A stretch of 64,000 nt of DNA, taken from positions 578,391-642,390 of the forward strand of contig PMTM01000006.1 in the NCBI GenBank assembly GCA_003167365.1, read 5' to 3'. The position numbers were made by a program, and so were the translations under genes. Positions 17,176 to 26,147 of this stretch are shown piece after piece. Positions within the stretch are counted from its first letter, which is position 1. Every line of letters begins with the position of its first letter. The DNA comes from Spartobacteria bacterium (lineage in GTDB: Bacteria; Verrucomicrobiota; Verrucomicrobiia; Chthoniobacterales; UBA10450). A model generated the notes under the pieces. It made no database searches. It had not been told where the DNA came from and saw only the letters and a program-made list of their open reading frames with translations.

Positions 17176-18536
17176 GCCGATTTACCGAGGCGTTTTCCCG
17201 TTAAGACGTAAAGGACCAAGCCGGCAAGCATTGTCGCCAATCCGGCCAACGACTCCTTCGGATGCGAACGGAAAATATAAATCATCATCCAAATTGTGAT
17301 AGCGGAGAAGAGAAGCGGCGGCAGCGGATAGGCCCATACCTTGGAGGGGCGCGGAAGTTGGGGACGAGTTTGCCTCAACACGATGACGCCGAGAACGGTG
17401 AGCAACGAGCAGAGCAAGAGCGTGAATTGAATGTAAACCACAACCAGCTCGAAGCTGCGCGTGAGTAGAAGAAGATTCACGAACAAGAGTTGCAACAGCA
17501 ATGCGTTCGCTGGAATGCCGTTTCGATTCTTTCGTCCGAGAAATCGAATCAGCGGATTATCTTCACCCATCGACATCGTCACGCGTGGACCGATCCAGGT
17601 CATCGAGCTGATGGCGGAAACGAGGCCGAAGCAAATAATCGCACCCACGCCGCGGCCTCCATTTTCGCCGAAGATGTGTTTGCCTGCGATCAAACCGACT
17701 TCCAACTGGCCGCTCAATTCCCGGATCGGCGTGGTCGCAAGAAAAATAGCGTTGAGTGCGCTGTAGATCACGATAACTACGAGCGTGCCGCACAAGAGCG
17801 AGCGCGGGACATTTTTCTGTGGCTGTTTGATTTCGCCGCTGATGTAGGCGGTGGCGTTCCAGCCCGAATACGAATACATCACGTAAACTAGCGCGACCGC
17901 GAATGGCGCGCCGAAGATCGACGTCGTATCGCCGGCCGCAGGTAAAAACGAAACCGGCTGCTTTGGATCGAGAAAGAGTCCTGTGCCGATGAGACCGCCG
18001 ATGAGGAGCAATTTCACGAGTGTCGAGATATTTTGAAACGTGCTGCCAAGTCTCAAGTTGCCGAGATGGATGAAAGCGATCACCCAAACAATCGCAAACG
18101 AGAGCACAACCGGTGATCCGAATCCGAAGACGCCGTTGAAATATTTGCCGAAGGCCATGGCGGCGAGCGCCACCGGCGCGGCAAAGCCGACCGTCGCGGA
18201 AACAATGCCCGCCATGAAACCGACCGCCGGATGATAAATCTTCGAAAGAAAATGATATTCGCCACCCGAACGCGGCAGCGCGGCGCTTAGCTCGCCGTAG
18301 GAAAGCGCTCCGCAAAGAGCCGCGATTCCGCCGACGATCCACAGCATGAGCAAGGCGAAACCGGAATGAATCTCCGGGAGCTGAAAACCGAGGCTGGTGA
18401 AGACACCGGTGCCGATGATGTTGGCAATGACAATTGCGCACGCGGTGAAGAAACCGATCGACCGTCGCGGTCCCTGCGGGGGCGGCGGGTTTTCGCGCGG
18501 GGACGCGTTCACGGTAGGATCGGCCACGGCATTCAC
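17172..18536 (-). CDS. APC-superfamily amino acid permease
   Basis: 454 aa with about 12 membrane helices, the typical size. The first helix carries the substrate-binding glycine motif (IIGTGVFTSLGF), and helix 2-3 has GGIAALCGALSYGELSAALP and the following GGEY. Helix 6 has the unwound region (FVMYSYSGWNAT-like, here YVMYSYSGWNATAYI). These features fit the LAT/APC amino acid transporters of the inner membrane. The substrate cannot be named from sequence alone. The secreted protein gene at 15934-17175 is translationally coupled to it. Confidence 0.9.
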   Translation of the reverse strand: MNAVADPTVNASPRENPPPPQGPRRSIGFFTACAIVIANIIGTGVFTSLGFQLPEIHSGFALLMLWIVGGIAALCGALSYGELSAALPRSGGEYHFLSKIYHPAVGFMAGIVSATVGFAAPVALAAMAFGKYFNGVFGFGSPVVLSFAIVWVIAFIHLGNLRLGSTFQNISTLVKLLLIGGLIGTGLFLDPKQPVSFLPAAGDTTSIFGAPFAVALVYVMYSYSGWNATAYISGEIKQPQKNVPRSLLCGTLVVIVIYSALNAIFLATTPIRELSGQLEVGLIAGKHIFGENGGRGVGAIICFGLVSAISSMTWIGPRVTMSMGEDNPLIRFLGRKNRNGIPANALLLQLLFVNLLLLTRSFELVVVYIQFTLLLCSLLTVLGVIVLRQTRPQLPRPSKVWAYPLPPLLFSAITIWMMIYIFRSHPKESLAGLATMLAGLVLYVLTGKRLGKSA

Positions 18537-18959
18537 TGGTACGATAGCTAATCGACTCGGATGTGCGCGGCCTTATTCACGCTGCCCTTTTGAAAGTGTA
18601 CGCGAGAGGCCCGTTCAATTTTGTTCGGTTGTCACAAGCGATGTCGGTAAAGCGCGCCGCGCGTTGCGCGATTTATAACTTATCGCGGAACCTACCTATT
18701 CGCCGGTTTTCGAAACCGGACGGCCATTTGCACGAGCGCTCTCCGCTTGAGAAAACAGGGAAGGAACTCTGTTCCAAATTCAAATAAATCGATTGCCCGC
18801 CGGAGTAGGATTCGAAGCAGGGCTTCGGTCTTCATATGACCGGCCGTAAGCGGATTTGTGAAGAGCTTGATGAAATCACAGACCCGCGCGATCAGCCAGA
18901 GGGGAGATTTCTTCCGGATGAATCGTGCCGCGGCTCGACCCCTTTCATCTTTCACGCGC
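18537..18959. other. Gap without a convincing gene
   Basis: A small hairpin, CCGGTTT (18703-18709) with AAACCGG (18713-18719), stands alone. An Arg-rich minus-strand frame of 87 codons (18692-18955) starts directly after the frameshifted methyltransferase, but it has no recognisable motif and an unusual composition, so I did not call it a gene. The promoter of the permease should lie near 18540-18600; I see no clear -35/-10 pair. Confidence 0.5.
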
Positions 18960-19522
18960 CTAACAAATCCAGGGAATCAGCCGTTTTGTCGTTCGCATAT
19001 ACTTGCGATAGTCGTCGCCAAGTCCCTCCGCAAGCGCGCGCTCCTCAACGTGGATGCGCCACAGAAACGCGCCCACAATCGGCACGTCACACACAGGATC
19101 GATATCCAATTGCTGAGACAAAATCCGAATCCGACGAATGCGATCAGCGCGCCGGTGTAGGACGGATGCCGGATGAAACGGTACGGGCCGGAATCGATGA
19201 CGCGTTGTTCCGCCGCGATCGATACATCGACCGTAAAATAACGGCCCAGATACCAGATCGAGTACCAGCGCAAAATCACGCCGAACGAAAAGAGGCCCAG
19301 ACCAACGAGATAGAAATCTCGCCGATGCGGAAGCGCGGCGTGCGGGAACCAGGCAACGCTCGAAATACTGAGCCAAACGCTGACCGAGATCACGCCCCAA
19401 AGAACCGCAAGCGAGTGCCGATCGCGGGAGGCGGCGCGTTCACGCGAGCGGCGCGTAAGCGCGAGACAAAACTCGGAGATTCCGTAAATCGCGCCGAGCA
19501 CCAACGGGCTGGGCAACGTCAT
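18960..19522 (-). pseudogene. Isoprenylcysteine carboxyl methyltransferase-like gene with a frameshift
   Basis: The first frame (start 19522) gives about 145 residues of an ICMT/PEMT-like membrane protein: hydrophobic helices, then YLGRYFTVDVSI and the SAM-site motif GPYRFIRHPSYTG. The expected ending, RIHVEERALAEGLGDDYRKY followed by TTKRLIPW, is in a different frame that ends at 18960. The switch falls at a TGTGTG run (about 19087-19097). Removing one TG dinucleotide joins the two parts as ILCDVPIVG. It is either a true slippage mutation, a phase-variable gene or a sequencing error. The intact protein would methylate a lipid or small molecule in the inner membrane. Confidence 0.85.
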
Positions 19523-19535
19523 TTAGGAAACGGTC

Positions 19536-19982
19536 CTATTTTCGAACGTAGATGGCCTCGGCCTGCACGGTCTTGTGCAAGATCGGCGCGTAAAACGATC
19601 CGCCGACGCCGACGCCAGGGCCGTTGTGCCAACGCCCGCCGCCAAGCCCGAATCCGCCAATGCCAATTCCAACACCTCCATTAGAGTTGGTCTCGATAAC
19701 TTGCAGCAGGATGCCGTTCGCGCCCACCTTCGCCGCTTCCACTTTGATTTTGGCGATCGCTTCATCGACCTGGCTTTGATCGGTGAAGGCCCATGATCCG
19801 CTACTCCCTTTCCGGATGATCGCAATTCGATCGAACTTACGCGGCGGTTCCATGTAAACCTTGACGCGATCGGGATCGGTCGGCGGTCGCGCTTCACCCT
19901 CCATGAAGGTTGAGGCCGAGGCGTAGCTGCAGAGCAAGCAAATCAACGGTGTAATCGAGAGGACCCGCAAGAATGTCTTCAT
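19536..19982 (-). CDS. Small secreted protein with a glycine-rich C-terminus
   Basis: 148 aa with a signal peptide (ITPLICLLCSYASAS). The middle (VDEAIAKIKVEAAKVGANGILLQVIE) looks like the alpha-beta motif of small periplasmic proteins that sort parts of stress responses. The C-terminus is glycine-rich (GVGIGIGGFGLGGG). I do not recognise a named family. The start codon lies 8 bases after a hairpin formed by two facing copies of the window's 11-mer (19991-20018), and I see no good Shine-Dalgarno sequence between them. Confidence 0.7.
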   Translation of the reverse strand: MKTFLRVLSITPLICLLCSYASASTFMEGEARPPTDPDRVKVYMEPPRKFDRIAIIRKGSSGSWAFTDQSQVDEAIAKIKVEAAKVGANGILLQVIETNSNGGVGIGIGGFGLGGGRWHNGPGVGVGGSFYAPILHKTVQAEAIYVRK

Positions 19983-19990
19983 GACCGCGA

Positions 19991-20018
19991 TTGTCGATCT
20001 TGCGCGTTAGATCGACAA
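19991..20018. promoter_or_regulatory. Hairpin from two facing copies of the TTGTCGATCTT motif
   Basis: TTGTCGATCT (19991-20000) pairs perfectly with AGATCGACAA (20009-20018) around an 8-base loop. It lies between the end of the L,D-transpeptidase gene (stop at 20040) and the start of the 19536-19982 gene, both read on the minus strand. It has no T tract, but paired uptake sequences in Haemophilus and Neisseria also often form such hairpins between genes. Confidence 0.6.
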
Positions 20019-20039
20019 GCTCAAAGCTACAGTCTGAAT

Positions 20040-20597
20040 TTACGGACGAATCTCGATCGTCGTTCCGTCCGGTGTCACGCGCCACAGTTCTTCGATCTGT
20101 GCGTCGGTGAGCGCAATGCAGCCAGCCGTCCAATCTTTGCGGCGATGAAACGCACCTATCCAACCGCGGCCCTTCGGCAGCCCGTGAATCATGATGTCGA
20201 AACCAGCCGGGACGCCGCGACTGGCGGCGCGCGCGCTGTCTTCCGCTGAAGGATAGGAGAGATGGAGCGCGAGATGATAATCACTCTTCGGATTGCGGTA
20301 GTCGATCGTGTAGACGCCCTCCGGAGTTTTCATATCGCCTTCCTGTTCTTTGGCGCCGATTGGATTGCGGCCTAACGCAACTGGATAAGTCTTGATTTTT
20401 TTGCCGTCGTGAAAGACGGACAATTTCCTGGCCGACTTCTCGACTAGAATGCGATCGATTGTGGTGCCGGCGGGCAATGAATTCCAATTATGATGTGCGT
20501 AGAGAAATGTTCCGACTGCAAGAAAGACCGCCAAAATTGGGATGGCAAATTTCAAGCGAGAAACTATTCCCGATGGGTAGCAGCAAACCAAAGGCAA
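20040..20597 (-). CDS. L,D-transpeptidase (YkuD/ErfK family)
   Basis: 185 aa from the ATG at 20597, overlapping the upstream gene by 34 bases; a TTG at 20555 is an alternative. One N-terminal membrane anchor or signal (FAIPILAVFLAVGTFLYA) precedes a single YkuD domain. The catalytic set is IMIHGLP and TAGCIAL, in which the cysteine is the nucleophile. Such enzymes form 3-3 peptidoglycan cross-links or attach proteins to the wall in the periplasm. A second transpeptidase of this family, fused to ankyrin repeats, lies at 43228-44646. Confidence 0.92.
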   Translation of the reverse strand: MPLVCCYPSGIVSRLKFAIPILAVFLAVGTFLYAHHNWNSLPAGTTIDRILVEKSARKLSVFHDGKKIKTYPVALGRNPIGAKEQEGDMKTPEGVYTIDYRNPKSDYHLALHLSYPSAEDSARAASRGVPAGFDIMIHGLPKGRGWIGAFHRRKDWTAGCIALTDAQIEELWRVTPDGTTIEIRP

Positions 20598-22141
20598 AAA
20601 TCTGCGCCCTCAATTTCAACGAACTCGCGGTTTGGCGCCGGCACATGCGCGAGCAGATCCTTCGCGCCAGGCGAACCCATCCAAATGATTCCACCAGTGG
20701 GCGCGGAAGAATCAGAAATAATTCGCTGCCAATCGTCCGGATCGACGATGTCAGGAAGCAACACGCGCTGTGCGTAAAAGGGAAGGGTGGTGCCGTAGGG
20801 CTCGAAATTGCAAAGCACTTGTACGTTTTCTGAAAAGTGCGCCCGGATGAGTGTTCCAACTTTTGGGATGAATTGCGCCGACTCGTATGTCCGCCCGTCG
20901 AGCAGGTAGGTTTGCGACTGCAGACTTCGCGCGCGGGCTCGGCCAAACAATGCAACGAGAAGGATGAGGCAGAGCGCGACGGCGGTTCCAACGTGCCGAA
21001 TCCCGCGTCGATCCATCCGGTTCGCCAAAGCATCGAGCGCGATCCCGCCCATCATCGCCACCGGCGCGATGAAGTAAAAGCAGGCGTAGTCGTGAATGAA
21101 CGAAGCGTTCGGAAAAGCGACGACGTAAATCGCATCGAGCAGAAACAGCAGGAGCGCAGCCCAGCCGACCCAACGCAACGGCTCGGACAAATGTCGCTGC
21201 CGAAAGACATAGAAGGCTCCGATGACTGCCAGCAGCCATGAGATTGGAAAAATGAGAATCGCGAGAGAGCCACCGACCTCACGCAACCATTCGATCAAAC
21301 TAAAGTGTGCGCCGTTTCCGTTGCCGGCGCCGGCGCGCAACTGAAACGCGTTTGCTAAATTGGTCCACGCGTCCGGCCGCACGGAATGGATTTGGAGAAG
21401 AAACAGAATTCCACTTACGACTGCCAACGCGAAAAGGGAGGCCGCGAATTTCGCATTTCGTCTGCGGGCAAAGTCGACGGCAAGAATGAGCGCGAGAAAA
21501 TAACCAAGCCATGCCGTCCACATCGCGAGCAGGAGCGAAAGAAAGAAAGCGGCACACCATCGTTTCTTCTTTGTCACGATCCAAAATCGGAGGCTGAGCA
21601 ACGCGGCCAACATCCACATCAACGCGCACGGCTCAAAGTTCACCATTTGCCCGTAGTGCAATTCCATCGGCGTTCCGGCAAGGATTACCGCGCTAAACGT
21701 GGCCGCACGTTCGCCCGCGCAACCGCGCACAAGCAGCCAAAGGAGCGCCGTGCTGCAGATAGAGCAGAGGATCGGCACCAACCGCGCCGCCCACTCGCTT
21801 TCACCAAACAACGAAAAAATTCCCGCCAGCGTGATTGGAAGCAGCGAGGGATGATGCACGTAATAGGCCGATGGCGGAAAGGGAGGAGGAGCAAAGTAGA
21901 AAGCCACCGGCACGCCCGCGGTAGCGCGAATTCCGGCGCGCAGAAGATTGTGTGCGGCATGCGACCAGACGGCGCCATTGTAATAATCATCCTGCGTCCA
22001 CGGGCTGGTGAAGTCGGTCGAGAAAAAAGCGAATTGAAAAGCGATTGCGACAAACAAACCCGCGACCCAAACTTTTCCGCTCGTGCGCCCCGCGGAATTT
22101 GCGGCGGAATCGCGATCTGCGGTGGCGTTGGCGTACAACAA
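20564..22141 (-). CDS. Membrane glycosyltransferase, GT39/ArnT-like (GT-C fold)
   Basis: 525 aa with about 11 membrane helices. The first periplasmic loop has the acidic motif TQDDYY after helix one (about residues 49-54), where GT-C enzymes keep their catalytic Asp. HHPSLLPITLAGIFSLFGESEWAAR and the following stretch match the PMT_2/GT39 pattern. The C-terminal soluble part ends with FCLWFAATHRE. It probably transfers a sugar from a polyprenyl phosphate to a periplasmic lipid or protein; the acceptor is unknown. It is followed at once by the L,D-transpeptidase, so a cell-envelope role is likely. Confidence 0.82.
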   Translation of the reverse strand: MLYANATADRDSAANSAGRTSGKVWVAGLFVAIAFQFAFFSTDFTSPWTQDDYYNGAVWSHAAHNLLRAGIRATAGVPVAFYFAPPPFPPSAYYVHHPSLLPITLAGIFSLFGESEWAARLVPILCSICSTALLWLLVRGCAGERAATFSAVILAGTPMELHYGQMVNFEPCALMWMLAALLSLRFWIVTKKKRWCAAFFLSLLLAMWTAWLGYFLALILAVDFARRRNAKFAASLFALAVVSGILFLLQIHSVRPDAWTNLANAFQLRAGAGNGNGAHFSLIEWLREVGGSLAILIFPISWLLAVIGAFYVFRQRHLSEPLRWVGWAALLLFLLDAIYVVAFPNASFIHDYACFYFIAPVAMMGGIALDALANRMDRRGIRHVGTAVALCLILLVALFGRARARSLQSQTYLLDGRTYESAQFIPKVGTLIRAHFSENVQVLCNFEPYGTTLPFYAQRVLLPDIVDPDDWQRIISDSSAPTGGIIWMGSPGAKDLLAHVPAPNREFVEIEGADFCLWFAATHRE

Positions 22142-22202
22142 GTTTTGAATCGATAAAGCTACGCGCTTGCTCCGTCACGAAAATTGTGCGGCAGTCTCGT
22201 TC

Positions 22203-24437
22203 ATGACTCCGGTATTAAAGAGCTGGCTCGGATATCCGTATCCGCTCGGCGCGACCTGGCTGGGCAACGGAGTCAACTTCGCTTTGTTCTCGGAACTGGC
22301 TACCAGCGTCGACCTCTGCTTGTTCGATAATCTCGACGCGCACCAGGAAAACATTCGCATTCCGATGAAAGAGCAGACCGATCAAGTGTGGCACGTGTTT
22401 TTGCCGGATGCGCGACCGGGTCAACTCTATGGTTATCGCGTTTCCGGTCCGTACGAACCGGAGCGCAGCCTGCGTTTCAACAGTTCCAAGTTGCTAATCG
22501 ATCCGTACGCGAAGGCGATCGCGGGCAATGTGAATTGGGCGGATGAGATGTTTGGTTATGTGGTTGGCGATGAGTTGGAAGATTTGACGCCCGATTTTCG
22601 CGACGACGCGTGGGGGATGCCGAAGTCGGTTGTGATCGACAACGCTTTCGAGTGGGGCGGCGACAAGAATCCTCGCACGCCTCTGCATCAATCGGTGATT
22701 TACGAGGTGCATGTGAAAGGTTTCACCAAGCTTTGCCAAAACGTTCCCGAAGAATTGCGCGGCACGTATGCGGGGCTCGGCAGCGAAGTGGCGACTGACT
22801 ATCTGAAAAATCTTGGAGTGACTGCGGTGGAACTTCTGCCGGTACATGCACACATCGACGACAAAGTTTTGATCGATCGTGGCCTCACCAATTACTGGGG
22901 TTACAACACGATCGGTTTTTTTGCGCCGCACGCCGAATATTCAAGCAACGGCGCATTTGGCAGAGAGGTGTCCGAGTTCAAAACGATGGTGCGCAGTCTC
23001 CACGCCGCCGGCATCGAAGTGATTCTCGATGTTGTTTACAATCACACCGCGGAAGGAAATCATCTCGGGCCGACGCTTTGTTTCCGTGGCGTCGACAATA
23101 TCGCGTATTACCGGTTGCATCCGGAAAACCCGCGTTTGTACATGGATTTCACCGGGACCGGGAACACGTTCGACCTGCTGCATTCGCACACGCTTCAACT
23201 GGTGATGGACAGTCTGCGCTACTGGGTGCTCGAGATGCACGTGGACGGGTTTCGTTTTGATCTCGCCTCCTCCCTGGGCCGCGATCATGCCGGCGTGAAT
23301 ATGTCTCACGCCTTTTTCCAAGTCATTCACCAAGACCCCGTGCTCTCGCAGGTGAAATTAATCGCCGAGCCGTGGGACGTAGCGGAAGGCGGCTATCAGG
23401 TCGGAAATTTTCCGGTGCTTTGGTCGGAGTGGAACGGGAAATATCGCGACGCGGTGCGCAGTTATTGGAAGGGTGATGAAAGCCGCATCGGCGAGATGGC
23501 GTATCGGCTCACCGCCAGCCCCGATTTGTATCAACACGACGATCGCCGGCCGTATGCGAGTATCAATTTCGTGACCACGCACGATGGTTTCACGCTGAAC
23601 GATCTCGTCAGCTACAACGACAAGCACAACGAAGCCAACGGTGAGAATAACCAGGATGGCGACAATAATAATCAATCATGGAACTGCAGTGCCGAAGGCC
23701 CGACTGACGATCCAAAGGTCGGCGCCTTGCGCCGGAAACAGCGCCGAAATTTTCTGACGACGCTTTTTCTATCACAAGGTGTTCCAATGCTTTTGGGCGG
23801 CGACGAAATCGGCCGGACGCAGCAAGGCAACAACAATGCCTATTGTCAGGATAACGAGATCAGTTGGTTAAATTGGAATCGCGACGAAAACCAAAACCAG
23901 TTTTTCGAGTTCGCGAAGCGATTAATTCAATTTCGCAAAGATCATCCAGTTTTTCGGAGACCGAAATTTTTTTACGGACGGCGGAACCACGATTCCGAAA
24001 TTCGCGACGTGATGTGGTTCAATCCCGGCGGGAACGAAATGAGTGAAGAGGAATGGGCCTCGCCGTTCGCGCGTTGTCTCGGAATGCTGCTCAGCGGTGA
24101 CACGGCTGATATTGTGAATTTCGAAGGCCAGCCGGTTCGCGACGGAACATTCCTGTTGCTGATCAACTCGCATCACGAACCGATTCAGTTCGTGCTCCCG
24201 GGGCAGGAACATCTCGGTTGGGAACTGATTCTCGACACCACGAACGAGGAAGGATTTTTGCGGGAGCCGCGCGGATTTGCGTCGGGCGACGATGTCGATC
24301 TTGGCGACCGCACCGCGTGTTTACTGCGACTCACCAGCGGCGAACAGGCGAAAGCGCGCGAAGAATCGTGGAAGAAACGCCATTTCGATTTCCCGGCCAT
24401 CAGCGCCGAGGACGAACGCGCTAATAAAGAAGTCTGA
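22203..24437 (+). CDS. glgX: Glycogen debranching enzyme
   Basis: About 744 aa from the ATG at 22203; a TTG at 22167 would add 12 residues. An N-terminal CBM48 ([19 protein letters not shown]) precedes the GH13 barrel. Catalytic sites are visible: nucleophile Asp in DGFRFDLAS, acid Glu in KLIAEPWDV and the transition-state Asp in VTTHDGFTL. It hydrolyses alpha-1,6 branches of phosphorylase-trimmed glycogen in the cytosol. No other glycogen gene is nearby. A pair of facing repeats follows the gene. Confidence 0.95.
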   Translation: MTPVLKSWLGYPYPLGATWLGNGVNFALFSELATSVDLCLFDNLDAHQENIRIPMKEQTDQVWHVFLPDARPGQLYGYRVSGPYEPERSLRFNSSKLLIDPYAKAIAGNVNWADEMFGYVVGDELEDLTPDFRDDAWGMPKSVVIDNAFEWGGDKNPRTPLHQSVIYEVHVKGFTKLCQNVPEELRGTYAGLGSEVATDYLKNLGVTAVELLPVHAHIDDKVLIDRGLTNYWGYNTIGFFAPHAEYSSNGAFGREVSEFKTMVRSLHAAGIEVILDVVYNHTAEGNHLGPTLCFRGVDNIAYYRLHPENPRLYMDFTGTGNTFDLLHSHTLQLVMDSLRYWVLEMHVDGFRFDLASSLGRDHAGVNMSHAFFQVIHQDPVLSQVKLIAEPWDVAEGGYQVGNFPVLWSEWNGKYRDAVRSYWKGDESRIGEMAYRLTASPDLYQHDDRRPYASINFVTTHDGFTLNDLVSYNDKHNEANGENNQDGDNNNQSWNCSAEGPTDDPKVGALRRKQRRNFLTTLFLSQGVPMLLGGDEIGRTQQGNNNAYCQDNEISWLNWNRDENQNQFFEFAKRLIQFRKDHPVFRRPKFFYGRRNHDSEIRDVMWFNPGGNEMSEEEWASPFARCLGMLLSGDTADIVNFEGQPVRDGTFLLLINSHHEPIQFVLPGQEHLGWELILDTTNEEGFLREPRGFASGDDVDLGDRTACLLRLTSGEQAKAREESWKKRHFDFPAISAEDERANKEV

Positions 24438-24439
24438 GC

Positions 24440-24516
24440 CTCGCACGAAGGTCACAAAGGAGCACTGATAAGTAATTCTTCTGCAGACTTTATGCGCTTT
24501 GTGTCCGTGGTGCGAG
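24440..24516. repeat. Imperfect inverted repeat of the CACGAAGGTCACAAAGG type
   Basis: The left arm (24440-24459) and right arm (24497-24516) match at 16 of 20 positions when inverted, around a 37-base centre. It starts 3 bases after the glgX stop and may serve as a transcription end or be a mobile repeat remnant. Similar short cac-gaa-ggt-type repeats are scattered through many Planctomycetes and Verrucomicrobia (general knowledge). Confidence 0.6.
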
Positions 24517-24639
24517 CAAGTCTGAGAGAGAGGCGTATCGCGATTTGTTTGGCGCGCGATCTTGTCACCACGCACGAATCGATTATAGAAGAATGAGACG
24601 CGCCTTTCTGCGCGAGCATTTCGGAAAACCATCATAGCT

Positions 24640-25101
24640 ATGACACCTACCTCTCTCGTCGTTGTTGCGGATCGCGGAAGTTTGAAAGCATATCGGGTCG
24701 AGGAAACGCCCACGCGCGGGCCGAACCTGCATCTGGTGCAGGCGTTCGACATTACCGACGCGCACGGAAAATTGATCGATAAGCTGACCGATGTGGCCGG
24801 GCGATTTGCCGTCACCAACGGCGCCAATTCTCATCACGGCGCCTCGAGCGGCGAGAGCAAACTGGAAACGGAAACTGATCGGCGCATCTACAAACAGCTC
24901 GCCGATCAGATCACGAAGGTTGTGAAGAGCGACGCCAAGGACGGCTGGTCGTTCGCCGCTCCAGCTGAATTTCACGCGACGATTGTCGATCTTTTACCGC
25001 ACGAAATCCGCAACCGCATCGTCGAGCATGTGAAATCGGATTTGGTGAAGATCGAGTCCGCGAAGTTATCAACGCATTTTCGATCGCTTCAACCGATGTG
25101 A
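24640..25101 (+). CDS. Host attachment protein family (PF10116)
   Basis: 153 aa. The start VVVADRGSLKAYRVEE, the middle RFAVTNGANSHH and the end DLLPHEIRNRIVEHVKSDL match the pattern of the family named after a plant-attachment gene of Agrobacterium. The domain occurs in many non-pathogens, so the name is historical and the biochemical function is unknown. Related proteins lie near ribosome hibernation and stress genes; here the next gene is the hibernation factor at 25402-25767, separated by repeats. One exact 11-mer copy (24983-24993) lies in it. Confidence 0.85.
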   Translation: MTPTSLVVVADRGSLKAYRVEETPTRGPNLHLVQAFDITDAHGKLIDKLTDVAGRFAVTNGANSHHGASSGESKLETETDRRIYKQLADQITKVVKSDAKDGWSFAAPAEFHATIVDLLPHEIRNRIVEHVKSDLVKIESAKLSTHFRSLQPM

Positions 25102-25127
25102 TCGGGCGACGCGCGCCCGGCCATTCT

Positions 25128-25234
25128 GTCATCCCGAACGAAGAGAGGGACCTCGCACAGGGTGATGGACCACGCCGAGGTATGAGAACATTGACAGCTT
25201 CGATTGCGAGATCCCTCGCTCCGCTCAGGATGAC
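25128..25234. repeat. Facing pair of interspersed repeats (GTCATCC...GGGACCTCGC family)
   Basis: The left copy (25128-25156) begins GTCATCCCGAACG, and the right copy (25206-25234) is its inverse, ending CAGGATGAC. Together they could fold into a long cruciform. The same sequence family appears at 32535-32651, 33837-33863, 39161-39268 and 58503-58530, always between genes. Confidence 0.85.
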
Positions 25235-25283
25235 ATGCGGCGAAGCTGCCATCGCACTTCCGATCGTTGCGGCAAATCTGAAA

Positions 25284-25342
25284 GATGCTGGATGCTCGAT
25301 CCTAGATGCTAAACGCGAAGATCCAATCAAGTATCCAGCATC
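25284..25342. repeat. Heptad array with terminal inverted repeat
   Basis: Four degenerate seven-base units (GATGCTG, GATGCTC, GATCCTA, GATGCTA) run from 25284 to 25311. The first 10 bases, GATGCTGGAT, have a perfect inverse at 25333-25342. It lies between the attachment-protein gene and the hibernation factor gene. Confidence 0.75.
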
Positions 25343-25401
25343 GCAGCGCAGGCACATTTTACTTCGCTCAACATCAAGGATGACATTACTGTCTGATTAG
25401 T

Positions 25402-25767
25402 ATGCAACTGCCTATTAAGATTACCTATCGCGGCCTGGAAAAATCGGACAACATCGATAATCTCGTTTTGGAGCACGCGACGCGGCTGGAAAAATTTTGC
25501 GACCACATCAACCGTTGCGACGTCGCGATCGAGCAACCGAACCACACCCATCACAAGGGGAATCCCTATCGCGTCCGGATCGATGTGACCGTTTCCCGCG
25601 GCCACGAACTCGTCGCCGACGAAAAACAAACGGACAACGGCGCGCATGATCCGCTAACCAAAGTGATCCACGACGCGTTCAAAACGATGGAAGGCGAATT
25701 GCGCCGCGTCGTCGAGAAACAACGGAACGAAGTAAAAACGCACGCCAAATCGCGCTCGCCGAAGTAG
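25402..25767 (+). CDS. hpf: Ribosome hibernation promoting factor / RaiA family
   Basis: 121 aa, short form without the C-terminal dimerisation domain of long HPF. The fold is visible as ITYRGLEKSDNIDNLVLEHATRL... and VRIDVTVSRGHELVADEK, and the helix that lies on the ribosome is HDAFKTMEGELRRVVEKQ. The short form stabilises inactive ribosomes in stationary phase. A basic tail (KTHAKSRSPK) follows. Start ATG at 25402. The short class could be HPF or RaiA; I cannot decide between them. Confidence 0.85.
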   Translation: MQLPIKITYRGLEKSDNIDNLVLEHATRLEKFCDHINRCDVAIEQPNHTHHKGNPYRVRIDVTVSRGHELVADEKQTDNGAHDPLTKVIHDAFKTMEGELRRVVEKQRNEVKTHAKSRSPK

Positions 25768-25793
25768 GAACAAGTGACGCGAGCGTGGTTTCG

Positions 25794-26147
25794 TTAGACC
25801 TTCTTCGCTAGGAAGTCGGTTATAATCGAAATCGTGTTGATGTCGCTATTGGGTTTGTAAAAGCTTTTTGCACTTTCGGTAGTCGCTTCGATCAGTCCGT
25901 ATGTGACGGCCTTCGGGTCCGAACCTCTCGATCGTGCTTCTTCAATTGCAGTGTCGAATCCTGACCGAATTGCTATTCCAAACTCGTCTGAAATGAGCAA
26001 GGCGAGACTGTATGTTGCGAGAGCATTGCTTTCCTGAACGTTCAGTCGGTTGCCTTCCCAGTAGAAGAGGAACGTGACCAAAAATAGGAACCAACCTATC
26101 ACGGCGATTACGATGATCGTTGTCATATTGGAATACTGATTGGTCAC
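25794..26147 (-). CDS. Small membrane protein of unknown function
   Basis: 117 aa. One N-terminal membrane helix (IIVIAVIGWFLFLVTFLFYW), then a soluble helical part with ALATYSLALLISDEFG. An internal ATG (codon 8) is an equally good start. It overlaps the upstream gene 26144-26665 by ATGA, so they form a two-gene unit. I recognise no family. By eye, the pair is less GC-rich than its surroundings. Confidence 0.65.
   Translation of the reverse strand: MTNQYSNMTTIIVIAVIGWFLFLVTFLFYWEGNRLNVQESNALATYSLALLISDEFGIAIRSGFDTAIEEARSRGSDPKAVTYGLIEATTESAKSFYKPNSDINTISIITDFLAKKV

Noticed and set aside
18836-19684. A 282-codon plus-strand frame over the methyltransferase gene.
   Set aside because: The product is highly charged and has no fold-like pattern; the minus strand holds clear methyltransferase motifs in two frames.
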